Below, one piece after another: positions 7,926 through 15,779 of a stretch of DNA of 64,000 nucleotides (the stretch's first letter is position 1; the number at the start of each line of letters is the position of its first letter). The stretch is taken from NCBI RefSeq assembly GCF_000426185.1, contig NZ_AUEW01000011.1, positions 118,972-182,971 on the forward strand, written 5' to 3'. The notes beneath the pieces are model-generated. The model worked only from the letters and a program-made list of their open reading frames with translations. It ran no database searches and was not told the origin of the DNA. This stretch comes from Cellulomonas sp. URHD0024. GTDB lineage: Bacteria > Actinomycetota > Actinomycetes > Actinomycetales > Cellulomonadaceae. Position numbers and translations under genes: made by a program.

Positions 7926-9047
7926 GTGCTCGAGCAGCCCCCGGTGCCGTCGGAATCCGAGATCGATCCGTCGTACGCCTTCGACGAACCCGCGCCGCGG
8001 ACCAGCCCGCGCTCCATCATGCTCTCGGCCGGGATGCTCGCGTCCGCCGTGCTCCTCGCTGTGCTGATCGTCCTGCCGGCCCCGTATGCGGTGAACAGCC
8101 CCGGTCCCACGCGCAACGTGCTCGGCGAGCACGACGGGACCCCGCTCATCGAGATCAAGGGCGCCGAGACCTTCCCGACGACCGGTGAGCTGCGCCTCAC
8201 CACGGTCTCGGGTACCGGCGGTCCGGGCTTCCCCTCGAGCATCCGCGACGTCATCGGCGGCTGGGTCTCCGCGACGTCGGTGGTGGTCCCGGTCGAGACG
8301 CTCTACCCCCCGGACGCCTCGCAGGACGAGATCAACAAGTCCAACAACGCCGAGATGGTCTCCTCGCAGGAGAACGCGACCGTCGCGGCGCTGACCGAGC
8401 TCGGGTACGAGGTCCCGGCCACCCTGACCGTCGCTGGGACGGTCGAGGGCTCGGACGCGCACGGCAAGATCGAGAAGGGCGACGTCATCGTCTCCATCGA
8501 CGGGGTCACCGTGCCGGACTACACCACGCTGCTGGACCACCTCGCCGGGGTCGACCCGGGCTCGACGATCACCCTGAAGGTCAACCGAGACGGTCAGCCG
8601 GTCGACGTGCCCATCGTGACGGGCACCAAGCCCGACGGCACCGCGCAGATCGGCATCTTCATCGACCCGACCTTCGACTACCCGGTGGACGTGAAGATCA
8701 GCATCGAGGACATCGGGGGCCCCAGCGCCGGCACGATGTTCGCGCTCGGGATCGTCGACAAGATGACACCGCAGGACGAGACGGGCGGCAAGAACGTCGC
8801 CGGCACGGGAACCATCGACGTCAACGGCGACGTCGGCCCGATCGGCGGGATCCAGCAGAAGATGCCCGGTGCGCTCCGCGACGGTGCCACGTGGTTCCTG
8901 GCGCCGTCGTCGAACTGCAACGAGGTCGTCGGGCACGTGCCCGAAGGGCTGCGGGTGGTCAAGATCTCCACGCTGCACGAGGCCCGGGAGGCCGTGACCG
9001 CGATCGGCGCGGGCAAGGGCGACGACCTGGCCACCTGCACGTCGTAG
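7926..9047 (+). CDS. membrane-anchored PDZ/Lon-like Ser-Lys protease
   Basis: Orthologue-like to Rv3194c. An N-terminal membrane segment (about 31-53) is followed by an extracytoplasmic PDZ domain (about 120-215, with KIEKGDVIVSIDG) and a Lon-type proteolytic domain. The catalytic dyad is visible: Ser267 in GGPSAGTMF and Lys312 in GGIQQKMPG, 45 residues apart as expected for Lon. The GTG start at 7926 lies 28 bp after the preceding gene, so co-transcription is likely. Probably processes membrane or exported proteins; substrate unknown. Confidence 0.88.
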   Translation: MLEQPPVPSESEIDPSYAFDEPAPRTSPRSIMLSAGMLASAVLLAVLIVLPAPYAVNSPGPTRNVLGEHDGTPLIEIKGAETFPTTGELRLTTVSGTGGPGFPSSIRDVIGGWVSATSVVVPVETLYPPDASQDEINKSNNAEMVSSQENATVAALTELGYEVPATLTVAGTVEGSDAHGKIEKGDVIVSIDGVTVPDYTTLLDHLAGVDPGSTITLKVNRDGQPVDVPIVTGTKPDGTAQIGIFIDPTFDYPVDVKISIEDIGGPSAGTMFALGIVDKMTPQDETGGKNVAGTGTIDVNGDVGPIGGIQQKMPGALRDGATWFLAPSSNCNEVVGHVPEGLRVVKISTLHEAREAVTAIGAGKGDDLATCTS

Positions 9048-9050
9048 CGC

Positions 9051-9602
9051 TCAGTCGAACGTCGAGCGCACCGCGGCGACCAGCCCGGGCACGAGGTCCG
9101 GCCCCTGACCCACCTGGTCTGCGTCGTCGTTCGCTCGCGCGCGGACCGCGCACCACGACGGTCCGTCGCGCAGCGCCCCGACCACCAGGCGCACGTCCTG
9201 CCGCTCGGGATGGGCCAGCAGGTACTCCAGGGCAGCGGCGGCATCGGCGGGCATGGCCTCTTCGGCGGCGGGCGGCAGCACGACACGCTCGACCGTGACC
9301 GCCATCCCGTCGACGGTCGACGGCCAGGACAGCCCCGCGAGGAGCGACTCGAGGTCCGGCGCGACCGGCAGCTCCTCCTGCTCGATCGACGTCAGGTGCC
9401 AGGGCTGCACCGTCGCGGCCGCCAGGACGGCCGGGTCGAGCTGCGAGGCGAGTCCGGGCTCGGTCAGGAGCGCCTCCTGTGTGCGGACCAGCGCGAACAC
9501 CCGCACCGGTCCGTCCCACCCCGCGTCGGCGACGTGGCGCTCGATCTCGAGGACGGAGTCGGCGAGCGCGCGCAGTGCGGGGTCCTGGGCAGGTTCGGTC
9601 AT
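9051..9602 (-). CDS. PPA1309-type conserved actinobacterial protein
   Basis: 183-residue acidic cytoplasmic protein beginning MTEPAQDPALRALADS. It matches the conserved PPA1309-type family typically found between the PDZ/Lon protease and UPF0182 genes in actinobacteria. Recognisable stretches are PVRVFALVRTQEALL and RLVVGALRDGPSWC. No catalytic or membrane motif is visible, and function is unknown. It converges on the protease gene with 3 bp between stop codons. Confidence 0.78.
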   Translation of the reverse strand: MTEPAQDPALRALADSVLEIERHVADAGWDGPVRVFALVRTQEALLTEPGLASQLDPAVLAAATVQPWHLTSIEQEELPVAPDLESLLAGLSWPSTVDGMAVTVERVVLPPAAEEAMPADAAAALEYLLAHPERQDVRLVVGALRDGPSWCAVRARANDDADQVGQGPDLVPGLVAAVRSTFD

Positions 9603-9775
9603 GCCTTGATCGTCGCACCAGAACTCGGTCGGACTCGAACCGGTAACGGCGGGAACCGGGGCTGCGGGCGACGCGTTCAGCGTTCGAGCGGTTCGCCCGG
9701 TGCGTCCGTTCGCGCCGGTCAGGTACCGTGCCAGACCTGCACCGAGGTTTCGCCGACGACGAGGACCGCAGCACC

Positions 9776-12739
9776 GTGACATCAGCAAACCCGCCCCGCC
9801 CAGCCGCTCGTCAGCGCCGGCGGGGAGCGCTCGTGCCCACCTTGATCGTGCTGGGTGTGCTCGTGATCGTCGTCCTGATCCTCGCCCAGGTGTGGACCGA
9901 GGTGCTCTGGTACCGCCAGCTCGGCTTCGGCCAGGTGCTGCTGACCGAGTGGGGGACCCGGCTCGCCCTGTTCGTCGTCGGGTTCGGGGTCATGGCCGGT
10001 GCGGTCGGGTGGAGCCTGAGCTTCGGCTACCGCTCCCGACCGGTGTACGCACCCTCGACCCAGGAGCAGGCGAACCTCGACCAGTATCGCGAGGCGATCG
10101 AGCCGCTGCGTCGGCTGGTGATGATCGTCGGCCCCGCGGTCCTGGGGCTCTTCGCAGGAGCGGCGGCCTCGCAGCAGTGGGAGACAGTGCAGCTCTGGAT
10201 CCACGGCGGCACGGTCGGTCAGGTCGACCCGCAGTACAACATCGACCTCGGCTTCTACATGTTCACGCTGCCGGGCCTGCGGTTCGTCGCGTCGTTCCTC
10301 ATGGCGGTCGCGGTGCTCGCGGGCATCGGCGCGCTGGCCACCCAGTACCTCTACGGCGGTCTGCGGATCGGCGGCCAGCGCGGCGGGGCGCCCCGCACCA
10401 CCCGGGCCGCGCGCGTGCAGCTCGCGGTCATCGGCGCGGTGATCATGCTGATCATCGCCGCGAACTACTGGCTCGACCGGTACTCGATCCTCACCAAGAG
10501 CCAGAGCAACAAGTTCGCCGGGGCCTCGTTCACGGACGTGCACGCCGTCATCCCGTCCAAGGCGATCCTGGCCGGCGTCGCCGTCGTCATCGCCGGGGTC
10601 TTCATCTTCACGGCGATCCGGGGCAACTGGCGCTGGCCGCTCATCGGCGTCGGCCTCATGATCATCGCGGCCATCGCGATCGGCGGCATCTACCCGGCCG
10701 TCGTGCAGAAGTTCCAGGTTCAGCCGAACCAGCAGGACGCCGAGTCGGAGTACATCTCGCGCAACATCGACGCGACGCTCGACGCGTACGGGCTCAAGGA
10801 CGTCGCGAAGAAGGACTACGCGGCGAAGGTCACGGCCGAGCCGCTCGCGCTGCGTCAGGACGCCGACACCACGGCGTCGATCCGGCTCCTGGACCCGCAG
10901 GTCGTCAGCCCGTCGTTCAAGCAGCTGGAGCAGATCCGCGGCTTCTACGACTTCCCCGACTCGCTGTCGGTCGACCGCTACGAGGTCAACGACGAGAGCC
11001 GCGACACGGTGATCGCCGTGCGCGAGCTCAATCTGGCGGGCCTGGACACGCAGCAGCGGAACTGGACCAACGACGCGACGGTCTACACGCACGGCTACGG
11101 CGTCGTCGCCGCGTTCGGCAACACCACGGCGGCACGCGGTGCCCCGGAGTTCTGGGAGCACAGCATCCCGTCCACGGGCGAGATGGGCCCCTACGAGCCA
11201 CGCATCTACTTCAGCCCCAAGTCGCCGGAGTACTCGATCGTCGGTGCGCCCCAGGGTGCGAAGGGGTGGGAGCTCGACTACCCCGACGACGGGCCTTCCG
11301 GCGCAGCGAACACGGCGTTCCCGACGCAGAGCGTGAGTGCCGGACCGAGCATCGGGAACCCGTTGAACAAGCTGCTCTACGCGCTGAAGTTCGGCCAGGG
11401 CAACATCCTGTTCTCCGACCGCGTGACGTCCGCGTCGCAGATCCTGTACGACCGCGACCCGCGCGAACGCGTCCAGAAGGTCGCCCCGTACCTGACCCTC
11501 GACGGCCGCGTCTACCCGGCAGTGATCGACGGCCGGGTCAAGTGGGTCATCGACGGGTACACGACGTCCGACCAGTACCCGTACTCCGCGTCGCGCTCGC
11601 TGGACGCCGCCACGACCGACTCGCTGACCGAGACCTCGGAGACCATCCAGGCCCTCCAGCCCAAGAACGTGAACTACATCCGCAACTCGGTCAAGGCCAC
11701 GGTCGACGCCTACGACGGCGCGGTCACGCTCTACGCGTGGGACGCCAAGGACCCGGTCCTCAAGGCGTGGTCGAAGACGTTCCCGACGTCGCTCAAGCCC
11801 ATCTCCGAGATCGACGGCGCCACCATGGCCCACCTGCGCTACCCCGAGGACCTGTTCAAGGTGCAGCGCGACCTGCTCACCCGGTACCACGTCACCGACG
11901 CGGTCCAGTTCTTCTCCGGGAACGACTTCTGGAACACCCCGGACGACCCGACCAGCACCGTCAAGGTCCCGCAGCCGCCGTACTACCTGACGCTGAAGAT
12001 GCCCGACCAGGACAAGGCCAAGTTCTCGCTGATGTCGACGTTCATCCCACGAGGAGACAATGCGCGCAACGTGATGACCGGCTACCTGGCCGTCGACGCG
12101 GACGCGGGCAACCAGGACGGCAAGCCGTCGGCCGACTACGGCAAGCTGCGCCTGCTCGAGCTGCCCCGCGACTCGACCGTGCCCGGACCGGGCCAGATGA
12201 ACAACAAGTTCACGTCCGACCCGACGGTCTCGAACGAGCTGAACATCCTCGGTCGTGGAGACTCCAAGGTCCGCCGCGGCAACCTGCTGACGCTGCCCGT
12301 CGGTGGCGGACTGCTCTACGTCCAGCCCGTCTACGTCCAGGCCGCGACCGGCACCACGTACCCCACCCTGCAACGCGTGCTCGTCGGCTTCGGGGACAAC
12401 ATCGGCTTCGCGGACACCCTCGACGGCGCCCTCGACCAGGTGTTCGGCGGCGACTCCGGAGCTGCCGCCGGCGATGCGGGGACCAATCCAGGCGGGACTC
12501 CCACGACACCCCCGCCGCCGCCCACGACCGGTGACGGCACCGATGGCGCGTCGCAGGCCCAGGCCCGTGCCGACCTGACCAAGGCTCTGGAGCAGGCGAA
12601 CAAGGCGATCCAGGACGGCCAGGCCGCCCTCGCGATCGGTGACTTCGCGGCCTACGGCGTCGCGCAGAAGAGCCTCGACTCGGCCATCGACGCGGCGCTC
12701 GCGGCGGAGGCCCGTCTGACCCCGACGGAGACGCCGTGA
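9776..12739 (+). CDS. UPF0182 family large membrane protein
   Basis: 987-residue protein syntenic with Rv3193c. Seven hydrophobic segments fill the first 300 residues (for example LIVLGVLVIVVLILAQVW and IGVGLMIIAAIAIGGIY). A roughly 600-residue soluble domain with many Trp/Tyr and the signature GVVAAFGN follows, then a Pro/Thr/Gly linker and an Ala/Gln-rich helical tail (PPPPPTTGDG then KALEQANKAIQDGQAAL). Function of the family is unknown. The GTG at 9776 is preferred because GAGGA precedes it; in-frame codons reach back to 9728. Confidence 0.9.
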   Translation: MTSANPPRPAARQRRRGALVPTLIVLGVLVIVVLILAQVWTEVLWYRQLGFGQVLLTEWGTRLALFVVGFGVMAGAVGWSLSFGYRSRPVYAPSTQEQANLDQYREAIEPLRRLVMIVGPAVLGLFAGAAASQQWETVQLWIHGGTVGQVDPQYNIDLGFYMFTLPGLRFVASFLMAVAVLAGIGALATQYLYGGLRIGGQRGGAPRTTRAARVQLAVIGAVIMLIIAANYWLDRYSILTKSQSNKFAGASFTDVHAVIPSKAILAGVAVVIAGVFIFTAIRGNWRWPLIGVGLMIIAAIAIGGIYPAVVQKFQVQPNQQDAESEYISRNIDATLDAYGLKDVAKKDYAAKVTAEPLALRQDADTTASIRLLDPQVVSPSFKQLEQIRGFYDFPDSLSVDRYEVNDESRDTVIAVRELNLAGLDTQQRNWTNDATVYTHGYGVVAAFGNTTAARGAPEFWEHSIPSTGEMGPYEPRIYFSPKSPEYSIVGAPQGAKGWELDYPDDGPSGAANTAFPTQSVSAGPSIGNPLNKLLYALKFGQGNILFSDRVTSASQILYDRDPRERVQKVAPYLTLDGRVYPAVIDGRVKWVIDGYTTSDQYPYSASRSLDAATTDSLTETSETIQALQPKNVNYIRNSVKATVDAYDGAVTLYAWDAKDPVLKAWSKTFPTSLKPISEIDGATMAHLRYPEDLFKVQRDLLTRYHVTDAVQFFSGNDFWNTPDDPTSTVKVPQPPYYLTLKMPDQDKAKFSLMSTFIPRGDNARNVMTGYLAVDADAGNQDGKPSADYGKLRLLELPRDSTVPGPGQMNNKFTSDPTVSNELNILGRGDSKVRRGNLLTLPVGGGLLYVQPVYVQAATGTTYPTLQRVLVGFGDNIGFADTLDGALDQVFGGDSGAAAGDAGTNPGGTPTTPPPPPTTGDGTDGASQAQARADLTKALEQANKAIQDGQAALAIGDFAAYGVAQKSLDSAIDAALAAEARLTPTETP

Positions 12740-12785
12740 CCGAGGCTTGTGTGACGTAGGCGACGGTCGTTCGCGGGCCCGCGAT

Positions 12786-12815
12786 TTGGGTGCTCCTCCG
12801 CCCGTGGGGTAGGTT
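12786..12815 (+). promoter_or_regulatory. predicted promoter of initiator tRNA gene
   Basis: TTGGGT (12786-12791) and TAGGTT (12810-12815) are spaced by 18 bp, placing transcription start a few bases before the tRNA at 12827. The flanking DNA holds no coding sequence. Confidence 0.6.
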
Positions 12816-12826
12816 GTTACTACCGA

Positions 12827-12900
12827 CGCGGGGTGGAGCAGCTCGGTAGCTCGCTGGGCTCATAACCCAGAGGTCGCAGGTTCAAATCCTGCCCCCGCTA
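12827..12900 (+). tRNA. initiator tRNA-fMet (CAT anticodon)
   Basis: Cloverleaf with acceptor CGCGGGG/CCCCGCT, anticodon loop CTCATAA on a stem with three consecutive G-C pairs (GGG/CCC), and T-arm GCAGG-TTCAAAT-CCTGC. The unpaired first base (C1 opposite T72) and the three G-C pairs are the hallmarks of initiator tRNA rather than elongator Met or Ile. CCA is not encoded. Confidence 0.96.
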
Positions 12901-12908
12901 CACAGCGT

Positions 12909-12940
12909 CGAAGGCCCGGACCTGATGGTCCGGGCCTTCG
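12909..12940 (+). terminator. terminator hairpin after tRNA-fMet (copy 1 of a repeat)
   Basis: Fourteen-bp perfect stem CGAAGGCCCGGACC / GGTCCGGGCCTTCG with loop TGAT, followed by TCGTTC. It starts 8 bp after the tRNA and fits its terminator. Near-identical or degenerate copies recur at 13701, 15678 and 19345. Confidence 0.75.
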
Positions 12941-13153
12941 TCGTTCACGCAACCAGCCCGATCTGACCGCATGCGCCCGAGCCGCAGTGCGGCCCACGTC
13001 CCGGTGCGCTGGCCGCCGCGGCGCGTCAAGGGAGCCCGGCACGGTCAAACTCCTGCTGAAGGCGCGGGCGACGGCGGTGGACCGACCCCCGAACCATCCA
13101 CCCGATGCCCGCGCGTCGGAAGTTCTGGCCGGAGCGAGAGGAAGGGCGCCGAC

Positions 13154-13521
13154 ATGAAGAACACGAAGTCCGGCATCAAGAAGGCCCCCCGGCGGCGGGC
13201 AAGAACTCCATCGCGAAGTCGGCCGACAGGGGTCGTCTTGTACGGCAGCGCACGGTCGCAAACACCGGGTCGCACCACGCCGGAACGGACGACGCGGAAC
13301 TGCTCGCCCAGCTCGAAGGGTTCGAGCCGGCGACAGCGATCATGCGCGACCGGTCGGCCGTCGCTCACATTGAGTCGGCCGTGCACGCCAAGCGCGTCGC
13401 CGAGCAGGACGTCGAGGACGCCGTGTTCGCCGCCCGTGCGGCTGGCGTGACGTGGACTGAGATCGGTGCTGCACTCGGCATCACCCATCAGGGCGCGATC
13501 AAGCGATACGGGGGCCGATGA
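13154..13521 (+). pseudogene. frameshifted small HTH (Lys-rich N-terminus) gene
   Basis: Read with a one-base shift, this is a roughly 120-residue protein: a basic start MKNTKSGIKKA, then AAGKNSIAKSADRG, an acidic helix and a C-terminal helix-turn-helix AGVTWTEIGAALGITHQG resembling the recognition helices of sigma-region-4-like or resolvase-type DNA-binding proteins. The frame of the ATG at 13154 (AGGAAGG upstream) and that of the HTH part differ. Adding one base in the C6 run at 13185-13190 joins them cleanly. Either the gene is broken, phase-variable at the C-run, or the sequence has an error. An internal start at 13342 would give a short HTH-only protein. Confidence 0.55.
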
Positions 13522-13700
13522 GTCGTCGGGTCGATCCTCGGGCTCGCACCCGGCGATCGATCGCTGTCCGAGCAGCCTGGTTCGATCCTGATATGACTAC
13601 CCCACTGCCCCCGCACGTGCCCTGGCATAGTCGCGTGACCTGCGGAGACGTGTCACCGCCGACCCGGAGATGACAGCCCTGGGAGGTTCCCCCGCATGAC

Positions 13701-13730
13701 GAAGACCCGGACCGGATGGTCCGGCCTTCG
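13701..13730. repeat. tRNA-fMet-terminator-like hairpin, copy 2
   Basis: GAAGACCCGGACC then GGAT then GGTCCGGCCTTCG, followed by TCGTTC. It is an imperfect copy of the hairpin behind tRNA-fMet. CCCCCGC, like the tRNA acceptor 3' strand, precedes it by a few bases. It lies between the convergent HTH remnant and phzF and could terminate either. Confidence 0.6.
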
Positions 13731-13756
13731 TCGTTCGGCGGTAGCGGCCTGCGCGG

Positions 13757-14584
13757 CTACATCTCCTCCGCGGTCCCCGTCACACGAACGCGGCCTTCGC
13801 GCGGAACCTCCACGACGATGAGTGAAGGTCTCCCGGCCTCGGCCCCTTGGTCGACGGTGAGTACTGCCGGCACGTCGATGTGCCCGCCTGCCCTCAAGTA
13901 CGCCCCAAGCCCGGCCGCTGCGGACCCCGTCGCCGGATCCTCCCGGATCCCACCCCGAGGGAACGGGTTCCGCGATGCGAACCGCGTCGGTGAGAGGCGA
14001 TGCACAACCGGCACGGTGCCGTCCCACCCGTGTCTGTTCTGCAGATCCAGGACCGCGTCGCCGTCATGGTCGAGCCGCTCGAGGACGCCGCCTCGCACCG
14101 GTAGGAGGGGATGCAGGTTGCCACCGTGCACGAGCGCCGGACGCATCACCGGGTCAAGGTCTCGCCTGTCGAGTCGCACGGCGCTCAGCAGCTCGTCGAC
14201 GAAGCCACCGTCGAGCTCCTCGACCGTCGTGTCGATCGCCACCAGGGTGGCGCGCTCCGTGGTCACCTCGACGGGCACGAGTCCGGCGTTCGTCGTCAGT
14301 CGAACCACTGACGCCGCGTTCCGCCGGCGCGCCAGGGCCACGCCAGACGCGATCGTCGCGTGCCCGCAGAACGCGATCTCCGCACGCGGGGTGAAGTACC
14401 GGGCCCGCGCGGCGTCCCGCTCGATCCCGGTGAGGAACGCGGTCTCGCTGAAGCCGAGCTCTGCCGCTGTCCGCAGCATGTCCGCGTCGCTGAGCTCCTC
14501 CGCGTCCAGCACGACTCCTGCCGGATTTCCGGACTCGCGGTTCGGCGTGGCGGTGGTGAACGACCGGTACCTCAGGATCTCCAT
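13757..14584 (-). CDS. PhzF family isomerase/epimerase-like protein
   Basis: 275-residue member of the PhzF/diaminopimelate-epimerase fold. The N-terminus MEILRYRSFTT, GNPAGVVLDAEELSD and the catalytic-glutamate motif GFSETAFL (Glu near residue 45) are diagnostic, as are EIAFCGHATIASG and the C-terminal EDPATGSAAAGLGAYL. PhzF enzymes isomerise small metabolites; without phenazine genes nearby the substrate cannot be assigned. Start ATG at 14584 with GGAGACGA upstream. Confidence 0.9.
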   Translation of the reverse strand: MEILRYRSFTTATPNRESGNPAGVVLDAEELSDADMLRTAAELGFSETAFLTGIERDAARARYFTPRAEIAFCGHATIASGVALARRRNAASVVRLTTNAGLVPVEVTTERATLVAIDTTVEELDGGFVDELLSAVRLDRRDLDPVMRPALVHGGNLHPLLPVRGGVLERLDHDGDAVLDLQNRHGWDGTVPVVHRLSPTRFASRNPFPRGGIREDPATGSAAAGLGAYLRAGGHIDVPAVLTVDQGAEAGRPSLIVVEVPREGRVRVTGTAEEM

Positions 14585-14678
14585 GTGCTGATCGTCTCCG
14601 CGGACCACCCGGGATCTCGATAGCCAATCGGAGGGCGATGGCCCTGTCCCTGACGCCGGGGCGCGGCTGCCGGTCGAC

Positions 14679-15644
14679 TCACGCGTCGTCGTCGGGGGGT
14701 GACGGGGCGCCGTCGCGCTCGTCGCGCTGGGCCCAGCGCAGCAGCGGCGCGAGGTCGAACACGGCGTCATCGATGCCGGCATGGAGATCACCGAGCTCGG
14801 CATAGCGTGCGGGCACGGTGCGCAGCGTGCAGTCGCGTGGATCGACGTCGTCGATCTCGTCCCAGCGCAGAGGGGTCGACACGGTCGCGTCCGGGGTTCC
14901 GCGCACCGAGTAGGCCGAGGCGATCGTGTGGTCCCGGGCGTTCTGGTTGTAGTCCACGAACACGAGCGAGGGATCCCGGTCACGTCGCCACCACGTGGTG
15001 GTGACGTCGCCCTGGGCACGGCGTTCCACCTCCCGGGCGAAGGCGAGCGCTGCTCGTCGCAGATCCGCGAAGCCGTGCTCGGGCGCGATCCGGACGTAGA
15101 CGTGCAGGCCCGAGCCGCCGGAGGTCTTCGGCCAGCCCACAGCGCCCAGCTCGTCCAGGACCTCTCGCGCCACGTGCGCCACTCGCCGCACCCGGTCGAA
15201 GGGGCAGTCCGGCATCGGGTCCAGGTCGATGCGCCACTCGTCGGGGCGCTCGGTGTCGACCCGGCGACTGTTCCACGGGTGGAACTCGACGGTCGACATC
15301 TGCACCGCCCAGATGACGTGGGCCAGCTCCGTCACGCACAGCTCGTCGGCCGTGCGGCCGAAGCGCGGGAAGTAGACCTCCACCGTCTCCATCCACGACG
15401 GGGCGCCGCGCGGCAACCGCTTCTGGTGCACCTTCTCCCCGGTGACGCCCGTCGGGTAGCGGTGCAACATGCACGGGCGCTCCCGCAACGCACGCACGAT
15501 CCCGTCACCCACGGCGAGGTAGTAGTTCGCGAGGTCGAGCTTGGTCGCCCCGCTGGCGGGGAAGTAGACACGGTCGGGGTTGGAGATCCGAACCGTGCGG
15601 GGGCCGACCTCGAGCTCTACGGCGGGTGAGTGTTCCGGGGCCAT
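14679..15644 (-). CDS. stand-alone LigD-type polymerase/primase domain (PolDom)
   Basis: 321-residue archaeo-eukaryotic-primase-like nucleotidyltransferase, the polymerase part of NHEJ ligase LigD. Motifs: RISNPDRVYFP and KLDLANYY at the N-terminus, the metal-binding IDLDPMP (DxD), SGGSGLHVYV and FVDYNQNARDHTIASAYSVR. Ligase and nuclease domains are absent and no ku gene is nearby. Many actinobacteria carry split PolDom genes acting in repair or gap filling. The ATG at 15644 is adopted. Confidence 0.93.
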   Translation of the reverse strand: MAPEHSPAVELEVGPRTVRISNPDRVYFPASGATKLDLANYYLAVGDGIVRALRERPCMLHRYPTGVTGEKVHQKRLPRGAPSWMETVEVYFPRFGRTADELCVTELAHVIWAVQMSTVEFHPWNSRRVDTERPDEWRIDLDPMPDCPFDRVRRVAHVAREVLDELGAVGWPKTSGGSGLHVYVRIAPEHGFADLRRAALAFAREVERRAQGDVTTTWWRRDRDPSLVFVDYNQNARDHTIASAYSVRGTPDATVSTPLRWDEIDDVDPRDCTLRTVPARYAELGDLHAGIDDAVFDLAPLLRWAQRDERDGAPSPPDDDA

Positions 15645-15677
15645 GCCTCATTCAAGACCCTGTCCGGCGATCACGGC

Positions 15678-15710
15678 CGAAGGCCCGGACCTTGATGGTC
15701 CGGGCCTTCG
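15678..15710. repeat. tRNA-fMet-terminator-like hairpin, copy 3
   Basis: CGAAGGCCCGGACC-TTGAT-GGTCCGGGCCTTCG, identical in its stem to the hairpin behind tRNA-fMet and followed by the same TCGTTC. Both flanking genes are on the minus strand, while the T-rich side faces plus, so no plus-strand gene is there to terminate. Confidence 0.7.
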
Positions 15711-15779
15711 TCGTTCCTGCAGCCGGCGTGCGGCCCAGGTCGGCGGGGTCAGGTGCCCGGCGAACCCGCCCGAGATGCG

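Noticed and set aside
9782..12373. 863-codon minus-strand open frame opposite the UPF0182 gene
   Set aside because: Composition is Arg/Val/Asp-rich with no motif; it is the antisense shadow of a G+C-rich gene.
12860..13261. Minus-strand frame ending AGAGFEPATSGL
   Set aside because: It is the reverse reading through tRNA-fMet; this peptide ending is a well-known false ORF next to tRNA genes.
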